Notes: generated from the sequence alone by a model not told the origin. 64,000 nt of DNA from Odoribacter sp. (GCA_013824715.1 PNOH01000001.1:177531-241530), one strand, 5' to 3'; shown: positions 1 through 11,057, numbered from the stretch's first letter. Made by a program: numbers and translations.

Positions 1-601
1 TTTTGAAAATGTCGGCATCAATTTGTATTTCACGATCGAGCGCCCCAACAATGTCAACCCGGGTAATTTCCTTCAGCCCTTCAATTTTATCCTGTGCTAT
101 TTCTGCATAATGTTTCAGTTTTACCAGGTCATAATTTCCAGATATATTGAGGAACATCACTGGCATTGCTGAAAGGTCGATATCCATGATTTGCGGTTGT
201 GAAGGCAAATCGGTCGGAAGGTCAGACTTGGCTTTGTCAACGGCATCGCGAACCCGCTGTTTGGCCGTTTCGATGGATAAATCAGGATCAAACTCAACAA
301 TGATAGAAGAGAAATCAGGAACGGAATTACTGGTCACGTTTTTTACGTTCGAAATTGATTTTAGCTGTTTCTCAATCGGACGTGTCACCAGGTTTTCAAT
401 GTCTTCAGGAGATGTGCCCGGGTATGGTGTACTCACAACGATGTATGGAATTACTATCTGAGGAAATGTTTCCTTCGGTATTAAATAATAATTCATCATA
501 CCAAGCACCGATATAATCGTGGCAAGCACATAGATGCTCGTCCGGTTATCAATGGCCCAGTTAGTGGCAAAAAATTCTTTTATCTTATTTTCTTTCGACA
601 T
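1..601 (-). CDS. RND efflux permease, N-terminal part (runs off the window)
   Basis: Inner-membrane proton-driven efflux pump subunit of the AcrB/MexB (HAE1/HAE3) superfamily. About 200 N-terminal residues are visible: a short cytoplasmic start, the first membrane helix at about residues 22-41, then the periplasmic porter subdomain beginning with TPYPGTSPEDIENLVTRPIE, a signature of the family. The rest lies before base 1. The ATG at 601 is followed by the typical N-terminus MSKENKIKEFF. It is the last gene of a four-gene minus-strand unit (TetR, TolC, adaptor, permease), so it very likely exports small molecules through the TolC protein. Substrate cannot be told from sequence. Confidence 0.93.
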   Translation of the reverse strand, partial: MSKENKIKEFFATNWAIDNRTSIYVLATIISVLGMMNYYLIPKETFPQIVIPYIVVSTPYPGTSPEDIENLVTRPIEKQLKSISNVKNVTSNSVPDFSSIIVEFDPDLSIETAKQRVRDAVDKAKSDLPTDLPSQPQIMDIDLSAMPVMFLNISGNYDLVKLKHYAEIAQDKIEGLKEITRVDIVGALDREIQIDADIFK

Positions 602-622
602 GATTGGTCTGTTTTGATTGAT

Positions 623-1741
623 TTAGAAAACTACCTTTTCGCCAGCATTCAGGTCTTGAAATCCTGAAGTTATGATTTTATCTCCTGATGTAATTCCTTC
701 CAGAATTTCGATAATTCCGTTGTAATCCATTCCGGTTTTGATGATCCTTCGTTCAGCATTCCAGTCGTTGCCATTTTGCCTGGCAACATATATGTATTTA
801 CCGTCCTGATTGCTCTGTACATAATTTACCGGAATACAAAAAGCTTTTTCGTTTGTGTAATCCTTGATTTTGATGTAAGCAATCATATTGGCACGAAGCT
901 CTACATCTTTCGAAGAAATCTTGCATTCAACCTTAAATGTCCGGTTGGTAGGATCAATAAAACGGCTGGTAAAATTCAGTTTGGTCTCAATATCTTTGCC
1001 TAAATCAGGAAAACTGACCAAAGCATCGTTCCCGTTTTTAATACGGGCAGTATAAGTTTCAGCAACATCGGCCGTTATTTTGGCAACATTCATGTTGATT
1101 ACGCGGATGGCTGAAGTAGGCATTCCCGGAGAAGCCATTTGTCCGACACGTAATGGAACGCTTTCTACTGTTCCGCTGATTGGAGAAATAACTTTGGCCA
1201 TTTGTAACTGTTCTTTCATAGTATTAGCCCGCAGTTCAAGAGATTCTTTTCCGGCCTTAGCCTGTAGATACTGGACTTCACTGCCAATCTTCTTTTCCCA
1301 AAGGGCGCTCTGTTTCTGGAAAATACTCGTTGCCAGTGCAAGTTGTGTGTTCACTTCTTCCAGCGATTGTTTGAGTACCTGTGCATCCAATTCTGCCATT
1401 ACCTGACCTTTTTTTACCGACGTACCTTCTTTCACATACACGGCGGTTACAATACCTGGCATCTGTGGGCTCACAGCAATATTCTGATCGCCATCAACAG
1501 TTCCCTGAACATCGATATAATGGTTAAAAACACATTCGGCTGCATCGGTTGTTTTAACTGTGACTGCTTTCTGTTCAGCTTTTGCGCCTTCAGGATTGAT
1601 TTCAGCCTGAAGTTGTGCGATTTTAGTAGCTAACTCATCGTGTTGTACTTTCAGTTTTTCGAGCTCCGCTTTTTTGTCGGCAGGAGCGCTGCACGAAACC
1701 AAAAAAACAACCAGCGCCGAATAAATAATAATCTTTTTCAT
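623..1741 (-). CDS. RND efflux periplasmic adaptor lipoprotein (HlyD/AcrA family)
   Basis: Periplasmic adaptor linking the RND permease to the outer membrane channel. A lipoprotein signal is visible, with the lipobox cysteine at residue 17 (LVSC). A coiled coil near residues 25-55 is followed by the first lipoyl half (about residues 85-125, MPGIVTAVYVKEGTSVKKGQ), a helical hairpin, the second lipoyl half (ISPISGTVESVPLRVGQ) and beta-barrel/membrane-proximal domains. Length (372 aa) is normal. It sits 21 nt upstream of the permease start and 27 nt downstream of the TolC stop, in one operon. Confidence 0.94.
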   Translation of the reverse strand: MKKIIIYSALVVFLVSCSAPADKKAELEKLKVQHDELATKIAQLQAEINPEGAKAEQKAVTVKTTDAAECVFNHYIDVQGTVDGDQNIAVSPQMPGIVTAVYVKEGTSVKKGQVMAELDAQVLKQSLEEVNTQLALATSIFQKQSALWEKKIGSEVQYLQAKAGKESLELRANTMKEQLQMAKVISPISGTVESVPLRVGQMASPGMPTSAIRVINMNVAKITADVAETYTARIKNGNDALVSFPDLGKDIETKLNFTSRFIDPTNRTFKVECKISSKDVELRANMIAYIKIKDYTNEKAFCIPVNYVQSNQDGKYIYVARQNGNDWNAERRIIKTGMDYNGIIEILEGITSGDKIITSGFQDLNAGEKVVF

Positions 1742-1768
1742 TTCTATAGTCTTTGATGTTTATAATTT

Positions 1769-3202
1769 CTATTTGTTTTCTGAATCCTGACTGATGTTGA
1801 ACAGCTTTTCCAATTTTGACTTAGACCCCTGCAGATCATAAATACTTTGGTAATAATTGGTCAGGTTGGTCAGGTATTGGTTCTGGCTGGTCATCAGATC
1901 CATGCTTGAAGCAATTCCCTGTTTGTATTTCTCTAAAGTTCGCTGATAAATTTCATCCGAAAGCTCTTTGCTCTTTTTCTGGTTCTGAAACCTTTCCAAT
2001 TTCAGTTTCACATCGCTTTGATACTGGCTGGCTTGCATAGTCAGGCTGCTGGAAACCAATTGTTTTGTATTTTTTGCCTTTTCCAGTGCCATTCTTTTTT
2101 GTGATACTACAGATGAACGTTGTCCGCTGCTAAAAATGGGGAGGCTTAAATTTACTCCTATCAGATCTTTGGGCGCGAAATCGAAAGCAGGCGCTTTTAA
2201 TTTTTCAGTATGGTTATAAAAACCTGCAATGGTTGGAAGAAAACTGCTTTTAGCCAAATCCAGGTCGAGCTTGGCGGCTTTTTCTGATGTTTGAATAAGT
2301 TGGTAGTCAACACTTTGATTGATGTCGAATGTCTCGGTGATTAATTGAAGGCTTGATTTGGTAAGAGACTCACCTTGCTCTAAAGCGTCGGTCAATACAA
2401 TTTTCTGAGAATCTTCCATTCCCAATTGAATTTTCAAAAGGCGGTAGGCCATTTCCAGGTTACTGTCAATTTGATTCATGGCATTACGAACGGTATTACC
2501 TGTCAGTTCCAGTTGATCGACATCTGTTTTTTCCAAAAAACCCTGTTTGTTCATTTCCGAAATTTCATACAAGGTCTTGTCTATGTTCTCCAGGTTTTGA
2601 GAAAGAATTTTCCGGCTTTCCTCAGCCAGTTGAATCATTGTATAGGTGTTGGTAACAGTTTCAATGACATCGAGCCTTGTTTTCTCTGCGGTCTGTTTGG
2701 TTAACCCGTAGTAAACTTTGGTTGCCTGTAACCCAACAATATACGATCCGCTGAAGATTAACTGCGAGAGGGTTAAATCGAATGTTGTATTGTTTTTAAG
2801 GCCAAGTTCAATTGGAGTACCTTCTTCACTGTTTAAGTAGATATTTTCTCCATTCGAAAGAGTAAGCGAACTCAATGTTCCACTTTGGGTGGTTGGATCC
2901 CAGGGAACTTCAGTATTCGAAAGAATGGTTTTACCTCCAAAACTTAAGGTGGGGACTTTAAAAATATGCGAATAACTGCCTTTCCCTGAGATTTGAGGAA
3001 GTCCCGATGAAATTGTTCCCCAAACCTTTTTTTGCGCAATTTTCAGATCAAGATCCGAATTCAGAATATTCGTGTTGTTTTTGGATGCCAGAATTAAAGC
3101 ATCCTGTAATGAAAGCTTTACCGGCTCCTGCGCAATGGCAGTCATTGTCCCGCACAGGACCATGATTGCCAGCAATAGAATCTGATTGTGTTTTCTGAAC
3201 AT
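1769..3202 (-). CDS. TolC-family outer membrane efflux protein
   Basis: Outer membrane channel of the tripartite pump. It has a signal peptide of about 24 residues ending in AIAQ, followed by VKLSLQDALILASKNN, the usual start of the first TolC repeat. Two long helical repeats make up about residues 30-250 and 260-470, with the second repeat carrying the usual hydrophobic beta segment (LIGVNLSLPIFSSGQ). 477 aa is typical. Its start lies 12 nt downstream of the TetR stop, so regulator and pump are co-transcribed. Confidence 0.93.
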   Translation of the reverse strand: MFRKHNQILLLAIMVLCGTMTAIAQEPVKLSLQDALILASKNNTNILNSDLDLKIAQKKVWGTISSGLPQISGKGSYSHIFKVPTLSFGGKTILSNTEVPWDPTTQSGTLSSLTLSNGENIYLNSEEGTPIELGLKNNTTFDLTLSQLIFSGSYIVGLQATKVYYGLTKQTAEKTRLDVIETVTNTYTMIQLAEESRKILSQNLENIDKTLYEISEMNKQGFLEKTDVDQLELTGNTVRNAMNQIDSNLEMAYRLLKIQLGMEDSQKIVLTDALEQGESLTKSSLQLITETFDINQSVDYQLIQTSEKAAKLDLDLAKSSFLPTIAGFYNHTEKLKAPAFDFAPKDLIGVNLSLPIFSSGQRSSVVSQKRMALEKAKNTKQLVSSSLTMQASQYQSDVKLKLERFQNQKKSKELSDEIYQRTLEKYKQGIASSMDLMTSQNQYLTNLTNYYQSIYDLQGSKSKLEKLFNISQDSENK

Positions 3203-3214
3203 GTTTTGTAATCG

Positions 3215-3874
3215 TTATTGGTTAAAAATATTTTGATTCAATAGTGCAATTTCTGCTTTGCGCTTTTCGAAATAAGCAATTCCTTCAGGAGTTGAGATGG
3301 CCCGGATATGATTTTCGAACATCACTTCAAAAAGCTGGTTGAAAGTGATATTTTCGACGAAACAGTAATCTTTGTTGTGCATATCCACCAGGTTTCTAAC
3401 ATACAAACCTGCCGCCAGCTCCACATTCACATCGCTTCGGTAAACACCTTCATCTATTCCCTTCTGAATATTATTACTCATTCGAATGAAAATGTGGTTT
3501 TGCTTCCGTACCATGAACTGATTAAAAATGGGTTCATAGTATTTTTTCAGCTCAAACTTTATTTTCGGGTTTAACTTGACCATTTCTTCAAAAACCAATA
3601 AACTAACTTTTAACAAGACTTCAATGGCATTCAGTTCGTCTATTTTAATCTTTGACAATTCGACATCCCATTTCATTTCATCGTAGTAGAAAAGCTTTTC
3701 AATCAGATCTTCCTTGCTTTTCACATACAGATAAAGGGTTTTTTTCGAAATCCCCAGGCTTCGGCTAATATCGTCCATGTTTAAATTCCTGATCCCTAAT
3801 TCATAAAACATTTCGATCGTTTTATCAAGAATTGCCCGAAATTTAGGATCATCAAAATTCAATTTGTCGTACAT
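3215..3874 (-). CDS. TetR/AcrR-family transcriptional regulator of the efflux operon
   Basis: DNA-binding repressor-type protein of 219 aa. The helix-turn-helix is at about residues 27-50 (MDDISRSLGISKKTLYLYVKSKEDLI), the hallmark of the TetR N-terminal domain; the C-terminal ligand domain is unassigned. The frame is open to 3997, but the extra 41 residues are low-complexity and not TetR-like, so I chose the ATG at 3874 (MYDKLNFDD). First gene of the pump operon, so probably an autoregulator responding to a pump substrate. The region 3875-4075 upstream holds no other gene. Confidence 0.9.
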   Translation of the reverse strand: MYDKLNFDDPKFRAILDKTIEMFYELGIRNLNMDDISRSLGISKKTLYLYVKSKEDLIEKLFYYDEMKWDVELSKIKIDELNAIEVLLKVSLLVFEEMVKLNPKIKFELKKYYEPIFNQFMVRKQNHIFIRMSNNIQKGIDEGVYRSDVNVELAAGLYVRNLVDMHNKDYCFVENITFNQLFEVMFENHIRAISTPEGIAYFEKRKAEIALLNQNIFNQ

Positions 3875-4075
3875 ATTTAAGTTTGCTATTAATTTTGAAA
3901 CAAAGGAAGGAAACATTTCGAACAAGAAACGTTTCCTGAATGTAAATTGTTTATTAATTAATCGTGCCAAATTTCCTGATTTGTTTCGTATAACCAATTA
4001 GCCGGGTAGATCATCCGGCAATTTTAACCGATAAATGACAGATTTTTGGTGGTAAGCGAGTTTAAATATGATTTT

Positions 4076-5059
4076 TCAGAATTCCCTTTTTACCCAGTCA
4101 ATAATTTGGTCTTCGGGCAAATCGTTCATGCAGCGAAAATGCTTTTTGGGGCATTCGTGGTAGCCAAGCTTGGAGCATGGGCGGCATGATAATCCTTTGA
4201 CTTCAAGAATTTTTGAACCATCGCCAGGCAAATATGGATACATTCCCAATTCGGGGGAAGTACTTCCCCAAACTGAAAGTATTTTTTTATGAAAGGCAGC
4301 AGCAATATGCATCAGTCCGGTATCGTTCGCGATCACCAACCTTGCATTTTTTACTAACGAAGCCGACTGATTGATCCGTAGTTTTCCTGTGAAATCAATT
4401 ACATTTCCGGTTTCCCAACCCAAAATATGGTCAGCCATAATTCGTTCACTTTTTCCTCCGAGCAAAATAAAAGGTATATCTACTTCAGCAATCAGATTTT
4501 TATATTTTTCTACCGGCATTCGTTTAGTAGCATAGGTACCCGCCAAAACAAGTACCATATAACCATTTCTGAACCTTACGGGCAACTCCGATAAATTAAA
4601 TTCGTCTTCTTCAGGAATAAAATACTCAAGCCCTTTTCCGTCGTTGATCAAATGAAAATGGCTCAATGTTTCCAGGTTACGGTCAACAATATGTGCCTGA
4701 GGCATGATATTCAATTTGAAACTGGTCAGAAGAAGTTTACGGAGATTTAGTTTGTTGAAACTGTAGGATTTGGCTCTAAGTCCGAGTTTGACCCGTAAGC
4801 TGCGCAAATTGTTGTGTAAATCAATAATGTAATCATAGTTTTCAGTTCTTAATTCCCGAATGGTATCCGAAAGTGAATCGCCAAACAATTGAATTTTATC
4901 AATATACGGATTGGCTTTTAACAGGTCAATATTTCGCTTTTTGGTAAGGTAATGTACTTCGGCTTCCGGAAATTGGTTTTTCAGGCATCGCACTACCGGC
5001 GATGTTAAAACAATATCGCCAATGGAACTGAATCGTATGATCAGAAATTTCGTTTTCAA
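4076..5059 (-). CDS. Glycosyltransferase family 9 (heptosyltransferase-like)
   Basis: Cytoplasmic transferase of the ADP-heptose:LPS heptosyltransferase (GT9) family, likely acting on lipopolysaccharide core or a related glycan. The N-terminus FLIIRFSSIGDIVLTSPVV is diagnostic. The C-terminal domain contains LVIANDTGLMHIAAAFHKKILSVWG split as the donor-binding region, then a cysteine-rich tail (GLSCRPCSKLGYHECPKKHFRC) common in Bacteroidota GT9 enzymes. Family alignment puts the start at a TTG at 5059; no ATG or GTG exists nearby in frame. The TTG touches the T-tract of the atpDC terminator, leaving essentially no leader of its own. Confidence 0.88.
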   Translation of the reverse strand: MKTKFLIIRFSSIGDIVLTSPVVRCLKNQFPEAEVHYLTKKRNIDLLKANPYIDKIQLFGDSLSDTIRELRTENYDYIIDLHNNLRSLRVKLGLRAKSYSFNKLNLRKLLLTSFKLNIMPQAHIVDRNLETLSHFHLINDGKGLEYFIPEEDEFNLSELPVRFRNGYMVLVLAGTYATKRMPVEKYKNLIAEVDIPFILLGGKSERIMADHILGWETGNVIDFTGKLRINQSASLVKNARLVIANDTGLMHIAAAFHKKILSVWGSTSPELGMYPYLPGDGSKILEVKGLSCRPCSKLGYHECPKKHFRCMNDLPEDQIIDWVKREF

Positions 5060-5095
5060 AATAAAAACCCTGAAGCGTTTTAATCTTCAGGGTTT
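5060..5095 (-). terminator. Rho-independent terminator of atpDC
   Basis: On the minus strand an 11 bp stem (AAACCCTGAAG / CTTCAGGGTTT) with a 9 nt loop is followed directly by TTATTTT. It sits 30 nt after the atpC stop. The T-tract ends at the TTG start codon of the GT9 gene at 5059. Confidence 0.85.
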
Positions 5096-5124
5096 AAATA
5101 TAATCAGTTTATCGCTCTTTTCGG

Positions 5125-5367
5125 TTAAACCGACTCTGCAAGTATGATAATTTTGTTGTCAACGTTCTCAACAACACCTCCGTCAACTTCGAAAAAAAGT
5201 TCTGCCCCTGAATCTTCAACCACTTTAATTTTGCCTTTATTCAGTGTCGAAATAATTGGGGCATGGTTATTCAGTATTTCGAATGTTCCTTTAGAACCGG
5301 GCAATTGAACTAATTTCACCTTGCCTGAATAAACCTTTTTGTCGGGAGTGATAATTTCGAGTAACAT
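5125..5367 (-). CDS. atpC: ATP synthase F1 subunit epsilon
   Basis: Central-stalk subunit of F1Fo ATP synthase. Only the N-terminal beta-sandwich domain is present (80 aa: MLLEIITPDKKVYSGKVKLV, PGSKGTFEILNNHAP), without the C-terminal helical hairpin of longer epsilon subunits; this short form is usual in Bacteroidota. The frame extends to 5406, but family alignment favours the ATG at 5367. It lies 57 nt downstream of atpD and ends in a clear terminator. No other atp genes are in the window. Confidence 0.93.
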   Translation of the reverse strand: MLLEIITPDKKVYSGKVKLVQLPGSKGTFEILNNHAPIISTLNKGKIKVVEDSGAELFFEVDGGVVENVDNKIIILAESV

Positions 5368-5424
5368 GGACCAATAAATATAAAGTTTCAAATTAAGAGT
5401 CAGCAAGGATTTTGTGCAGCCTCA

Positions 5425-7014
<1,590 letters not shown>

Positions 7015-7998
7015 TTAATGATCTCTGCTCATGATCATTTTGGCAAATTGAAGCAATTCTGACTTTTTTTCTTTTTCTACCTCTATCTTTTCCCAAACAT
7101 TTAAGGCCGCCTGATAAAATTCATCTACACAATTTTCTGTGATATTTTTGATTTCTAATTCATAATAAATATCGGTAATGGCCTTTATTTTAATTTCAGT
7201 TTCAAATTCTTTTCTTAATATCCAATCCTGAATGATGGCCTTGGTCCGACTGTTGGATAATTCAAGCGCTTTTAAGAGAAGAAAAGTTTTTTTGTTTGCC
7301 ACAATATCTCCGCCGATTTTTTTTCCAAATTTATCCTGAGTGGCAAAAACATCGAGTAAATCGTCCTGAAGCTGAAACGCTATTCCCAGATTAAGGCCAA
7401 AATCATACAACTGGCTGGCAATTTTTTCAGGGGCGCTGGCAGCCAAAGCTCCTAACTTCAGGCTACACGCTAATAAAACCGCAGTTTTCAGCCGAATCAT
7501 ATTCAGGTATTCCGGTATCGAAACATCCATTCTGCCTTCAAAATCCATATCATATTGCTGTCCTTCGCACACCTCGAGTGCAGTCGTGGAGAAAAGCCGG
7601 ATCATTGGTACCTGTTCGGAAGATCTGCATTTAAGCAAATAATTGTATGCCATTATTGACATGGCATCACCCGACAATATGGCTATATTTTCGTTGTATT
7701 TTTTGTAAACAGTTAAGGAGTTCCTCCTCATTTCTGCCTGATCCATAATATCATCGTGCAATAAAGTGAAATTATGAAAAACTTCGATGGCTAATGCTGC
7801 AGGGAATGCCTTCTCAACCGAGTCGTCAAACAGGTTATAAGCAAGTAGCACCATAACCGGACGTAGTCTTTTACCGCCCATGGATAAAGCATAACCTACC
7901 GGCCCATACAGATTTTTTGGTTCAATTTGGTTTAACCGTCTGATCTCTTCATCTATTTCGGCTGAAATAAGTGATTGTAAGTATTTTATTGAATACAT
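7015..7998 (-). CDS. Polyprenyl synthetase (trans-isoprenyl diphosphate synthase)
   Basis: Condenses isopentenyl diphosphate onto allylic diphosphates to build isoprenoid chains. Both aspartate-rich motifs are present: DDIMD at residues 82-86 and FQLQDDLLD near residue 215, plus GGKRLRP at 41-47. 327 aa is usual. Phenylalanine lies five residues before the first motif, which in characterised enzymes limits chain length, so a C15-C20 product is plausible; a longer quinone side chain cannot be excluded. The LytTR regulator ends 5 nt upstream and is probably co-transcribed. Confidence 0.93.
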   Translation of the reverse strand: MYSIKYLQSLISAEIDEEIRRLNQIEPKNLYGPVGYALSMGGKRLRPVMVLLAYNLFDDSVEKAFPAALAIEVFHNFTLLHDDIMDQAEMRRNSLTVYKKYNENIAILSGDAMSIMAYNYLLKCRSSEQVPMIRLFSTTALEVCEGQQYDMDFEGRMDVSIPEYLNMIRLKTAVLLACSLKLGALAASAPEKIASQLYDFGLNLGIAFQLQDDLLDVFATQDKFGKKIGGDIVANKKTFLLLKALELSNSRTKAIIQDWILRKEFETEIKIKAITDIYYELEIKNITENCVDEFYQAALNVWEKIEVEKEKKSELLQFAKMIMSRDH

Positions 7999-8003
7999 AG
8001 TAG

Positions 8004-8756
8004 TTATAACCGGTTATACAAAAGTCGGTTCAGAAAGTCATCTTTAAATTTGGGTGAAACAGGTAATTGAGTTTTATCGGCCATTTCAATCATTCCACCA
8101 TCCGTTTTCAGGTACCGGTTCACATTCTTTAAACTGATCAGGTGAGAACGGTGTATCCTGAAAAAGCCGTGAGGAGCAAGCAGATTATCAAAATCGAGTA
8201 AGGTTAGGCTAACCAGTACAGAGTTTCCATTGATAAAAAATATGCGTGAATAATTACGTTCACCTTCACATCTTACAATGTCTTTGACCCTTACTATTGT
8301 AAAACCATTTATTTCGGGTAGAGCTATCGTCGGGTCATCCTCGCTATTGCGGGTCAAATTTTGTTTTAGCGCTTCGACCCTATGTTTTTCGTTAAGAACT
8401 GGAATTTCGCTAATGCGGTTCATTGTTGACCTGACATTCTCAATAAGTACCGGTTTAGTGATGTAATCAAATGCCGAATACTTAAATGCCTTTATGGCAT
8501 AATCGCTGTAAGATGTTGTAAATATAACCCTGAAGTTGACCTTCGTCAACTTTTCCAAAAGGCTAAATCCTGTTCCATCAGGCAATTCAATATCTAGAAA
8601 CACCAAATCAGGTTCAAATTGATTAATCAAAGATAAACCTGAAGCAACTGAGTTTGCTTCGCCAAGGATTTCAATTTCTTTGAAATTCAGTTCCAGGATA
8701 CGTTTCAACCCTCTCCTTGCCAGTTGATCGTCATCAATAATTACTGCATGATACAT
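8004..8756 (-). CDS. LytTR-family response regulator
   Basis: Two-domain response regulator: receiver domain (residues 1-120, acidic pocket D8-D10, phospho-acceptor D55 in VFLDIELPDG, lysine in YITKPV) and C-terminal LytTR DNA-binding domain (about residues 150-250, with IVRCEGERNYSRIFF and FFRIHRSHLISLKNV). No sensor kinase is adjacent, so its partner must be elsewhere. Its stop is 5 nt before the polyprenyl synthase start. Confidence 0.93.
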   Translation of the reverse strand: MYHAVIIDDDQLARRGLKRILELNFKEIEILGEANSVASGLSLINQFEPDLVFLDIELPDGTGFSLLEKLTKVNFRVIFTTSYSDYAIKAFKYSAFDYITKPVLIENVRSTMNRISEIPVLNEKHRVEALKQNLTRNSEDDPTIALPEINGFTIVRVKDIVRCEGERNYSRIFFINGNSVLVSLTLLDFDNLLAPHGFFRIHRSHLISLKNVNRYLKTDGGMIEMADKTQLPVSPKFKDDFLNRLLYNRL

Positions 8757-8894
8757 TTAAACTTGTTCTTGTATTTTTTTTAAAATTAATACAAATGATC
8801 GAACTAAAACATAAAGAAAGTTAAAAAACATTCTGAAGGGTATTATTGATGATATTTCTTTTTCACAAAACGGACATGGATTTGTTTATATGAA

Positions 8895-8902
8895 TAATTT
8901 TG
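8895..8902 (+). promoter_or_regulatory. -7 box upstream of tsaB
   Basis: TAATTTTG fits TAnnTTTG and ends 18 nt before the tsaB ATG. This supports the ATG at 8921 over an upstream in-frame TTG at 8900, which would lie inside the box. Confidence 0.5.
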
Positions 8903-8920
8903 TCGTCAAATTTAACAGTA

Positions 8921-9631
8921 ATGGGTGCAATTCTGATTTTTGAAACTTCTACCGAAATTTGTAGTGTAGCCCTGATGGTAAACGGGCAGGTAATTGATCT
9001 GATTGAATCGGGTGAGGGGCAAAACCATGCCCGGCTAACAACTGTTTTCGCTGAACAGCTACTTAAAAAAAATGACATCAAGCCAGGAGAACTTAGCGCT
9101 GTTGCAGTCAGCAAAGGCCCCGGCTCATACACTGGCCTAAGAATTGGAGTTTCAACAGCAAAAGGAATTTGTTATGCAGGGAACATTCCACTTATCGCGA
9201 TAGGGACGCTCGAAGCAATGGCCAAACACGTTTCTTTGAACCGGCTTCAATTGGGAATTCCGGAAATGAAGCCAACGCTTTTTTGCCCTATGATTGATGC
9301 CCGGCGAATGGAGGTATTCTCTATGCTTTTGGATAAAGAAGGGCGGATAATCAGGCCAATAACAGCTCAGGTTATAGACGAATCATTTCTTGCTGATGAG
9401 TTGAGCAATACGCAGGTTGCTTTCTTCGGAAACGGTTCGGCAAAATGCAGGAAGGTATTGGAATCGCCCAATGCGGTTTTCATTAATCAAATTTCAGCCT
9501 CTGCACAATATATGTCCGAATTGGTGTGGCAGGCCTATACCAAAAAGCAGTTTGAAGACGTTGCTTATTTTGAACCCTTTTACCTGAAAGATTTTATAGC
9601 AACAGTATCAAAAAAAAATATGCCGGGATGA
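8921..9631 (+). CDS. tsaB: tRNA threonylcarbamoyladenosine biosynthesis protein TsaB
   Basis: ASKHA-fold partner of TsaD in making t6A37 on ANN-decoding tRNAs. The N-terminus ILIFETSTEICSVAL and the segment KGPGSYTGLRIGVSTAKG are diagnostic. 236 aa from the ATG at 8921. Overlaps the next gene by ATGA, so the two are translationally coupled. Confidence 0.94.
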   Translation: MGAILIFETSTEICSVALMVNGQVIDLIESGEGQNHARLTTVFAEQLLKKNDIKPGELSAVAVSKGPGSYTGLRIGVSTAKGICYAGNIPLIAIGTLEAMAKHVSLNRLQLGIPEMKPTLFCPMIDARRMEVFSMLLDKEGRIIRPITAQVIDESFLADELSNTQVAFFGNGSAKCRKVLESPNAVFINQISASAQYMSELVWQAYTKKQFEDVAYFEPFYLKDFIATVSKKNMPG

Positions 9632-10368
9632 GATTTAAATGGATTATTTGGTTGTTTTTTGTTTTCCACTTAAATATTCAGGCGCAACCGCTTGAGGAAA
9701 TGGAATACACTCTCCGCTTTGGATTTATCAAAGGAGGAAAAGCTACCCTGGTAGCTCAAAATGAAAAAATAAACCGCATACAAACCATTCACTACCACAT
9801 GAGAGGCCGGACTACCGGAATTGTGGATAAGATTTACCAGGTAAACGATATTTATGAAAGTTGGGTTGATCCGGAAACATACCTGCCTATTAAGTCGATA
9901 CGTGCCGTCAGGGAACAAAATTACAGGTTCTACGACGAAATTATTTACGATCATTTAAATGATTCACTGTTTAGCAAAAAATCAGGACACCTCAAGGTTC
10001 CTGATCAGGTAAACGACCTGATCAGTGTTTTCTTTTACATACGTCAGAATCACTATTTCGAGTCATTACTGAACGGAGTGGTAGTTCAGATACCTGTTTA
10101 TCATGGTGATGAATTGTTTATTATGGAACTGAAATACCTTGGAATTGAGACCATTGAAACTAAGATCGGACTTAAAGAATGCTACGTGGTTTCGCCTAAA
10201 GTACCAAAGGGAAAGCTGCTGAAAGGATCGGATGACCTGAAGATTTATATTACCAAAGATTCTAACAGACTTCCGATTTACGCCGAATTTGAATTATTGC
10301 TTGGTTCACTTAAATGCGAATTGAACTCCTATAAAATTAATGGCATCAACCAAATGATCTATCAATAA
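9628..10368 (+). CDS. Secreted DUF3108-like protein
   Basis: A 246 aa protein with an N-terminal signal peptide (about residues 1-19, cleavage after IQA) and a beta-rich body with YTLRFGFIKGGKATL near the start and KLLKGSDDLKIYITKDSNRLP near the end, a pattern typical of DUF3108 proteins. The function of the family is unknown; it is periplasmic or outer-membrane associated by prediction. The start overlaps the tsaB stop by four bases. A short inverted repeat (CTATCAA/TTGATAG) lies at its stop without a T-tract. Confidence 0.8.
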   Translation: MRFKWIIWLFFVFHLNIQAQPLEEMEYTLRFGFIKGGKATLVAQNEKINRIQTIHYHMRGRTTGIVDKIYQVNDIYESWVDPETYLPIKSIRAVREQNYRFYDEIIYDHLNDSLFSKKSGHLKVPDQVNDLISVFFYIRQNHYFESLLNGVVVQIPVYHGDELFIMELKYLGIETIETKIGLKECYVVSPKVPKGKLLKGSDDLKIYITKDSNRLPIYAEFELLLGSLKCELNSYKINGINQMIYQ

Positions 10369-10408
10369 TAAGTTGATAGTGAAACGTTTGAAAAATAACC
10401 GCGAAATA

Positions 10409-10438
10409 TTTTGATTCAGCAATATTTCCTTATTTTTG
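10409..10438 (+). promoter_or_regulatory. Promoter of efp
   Basis: A -33-like TTTTG (10409-10413) is followed after 17 nt by the -7 box TATTTTTG (10431-10438), a full match to the Bacteroidota promoter layout. The efp ATG lies 32 nt downstream. Confidence 0.7.
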
Positions 10439-10470
10439 CACCCGATTTGAAAATATTCTAAACACTTTAT

Positions 10471-11043
10471 ATGGCAATTACTACAGCAGATATTAAAAAC
10501 GGTTTGACTATCGAATTCAACGATCAGTTATTTCAGATTGTATCGTTCCAGCATGTTAAACCAGGGAAGGGGCCGGCATTTGTGCGGACGAAACTGAAAA
10601 ACCTTAAAACTGGCAGGACCATTGAGAACACCTTTAATTCAGGAGTAAGAATTGATGTAGTAAGAGTTGAACGTCGTCCTTACCAATATTTGTATCAGGA
10701 TGAAGCCGGTTTTAACTTTATGAATTCAGAATCGTTTGAGCAAATTTCGATTGATGCAAATTTGATTGAAAATTCGGATCTGATGAAAGAAGGACAGATC
10801 GTTGAAATCAATGTACATGCCGATACCGAAACGCCCCTTACGGTTGAACTGCCTCCATTTGTAGAGTTAAAGGTAACCTCAACCATGGCAGGCGAAAAAG
10901 GAAATACAGCCAGTTCAAATGCACTTAAACCATCCACTCTTGAGACTGGAGCTGAAATGATGGTTCCGATGTTTATCAACGAGGACGATATCATAAAAAT
11001 AGACACTCGCGACCGTTCCTATTATGAGCGTGTCAAGAAATAA
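10471..11043 (+). CDS. efp: Translation elongation factor P
   Basis: Relieves ribosome stalling at polyproline. Three OB/KOW-like domains in 190 aa, with the conserved loop [12 protein letters not shown]; the residue corresponding to the modified lysine of E. coli EF-P is K33. No epmA/epmB homologue is in the window, so its modification state is unknown. Convergent with the O-antigen ligase gene, with only 14 nt between the stops. Confidence 0.97.
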   Translation: MAITTADIKNGLTIEFNDQLFQIVSFQHVKPGKGPAFVRTKLKNLKTGRTIENTFNSGVRIDVVRVERRPYQYLYQDEAGFNFMNSESFEQISIDANLIENSDLMKEGQIVEINVHADTETPLTVELPPFVELKVTSTMAGEKGNTASSNALKPSTLETGAEMMVPMFINEDDIIKIDTRDRSYYERVKK

Positions 11044-11057
11044 TAGCTGAAAAATTT

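Noticed and set aside
10359..10379. Terminator after the DUF3108-like gene
   Set aside because: The 7 bp A+T-rich stem has no T-tract and overlaps the stop codon.
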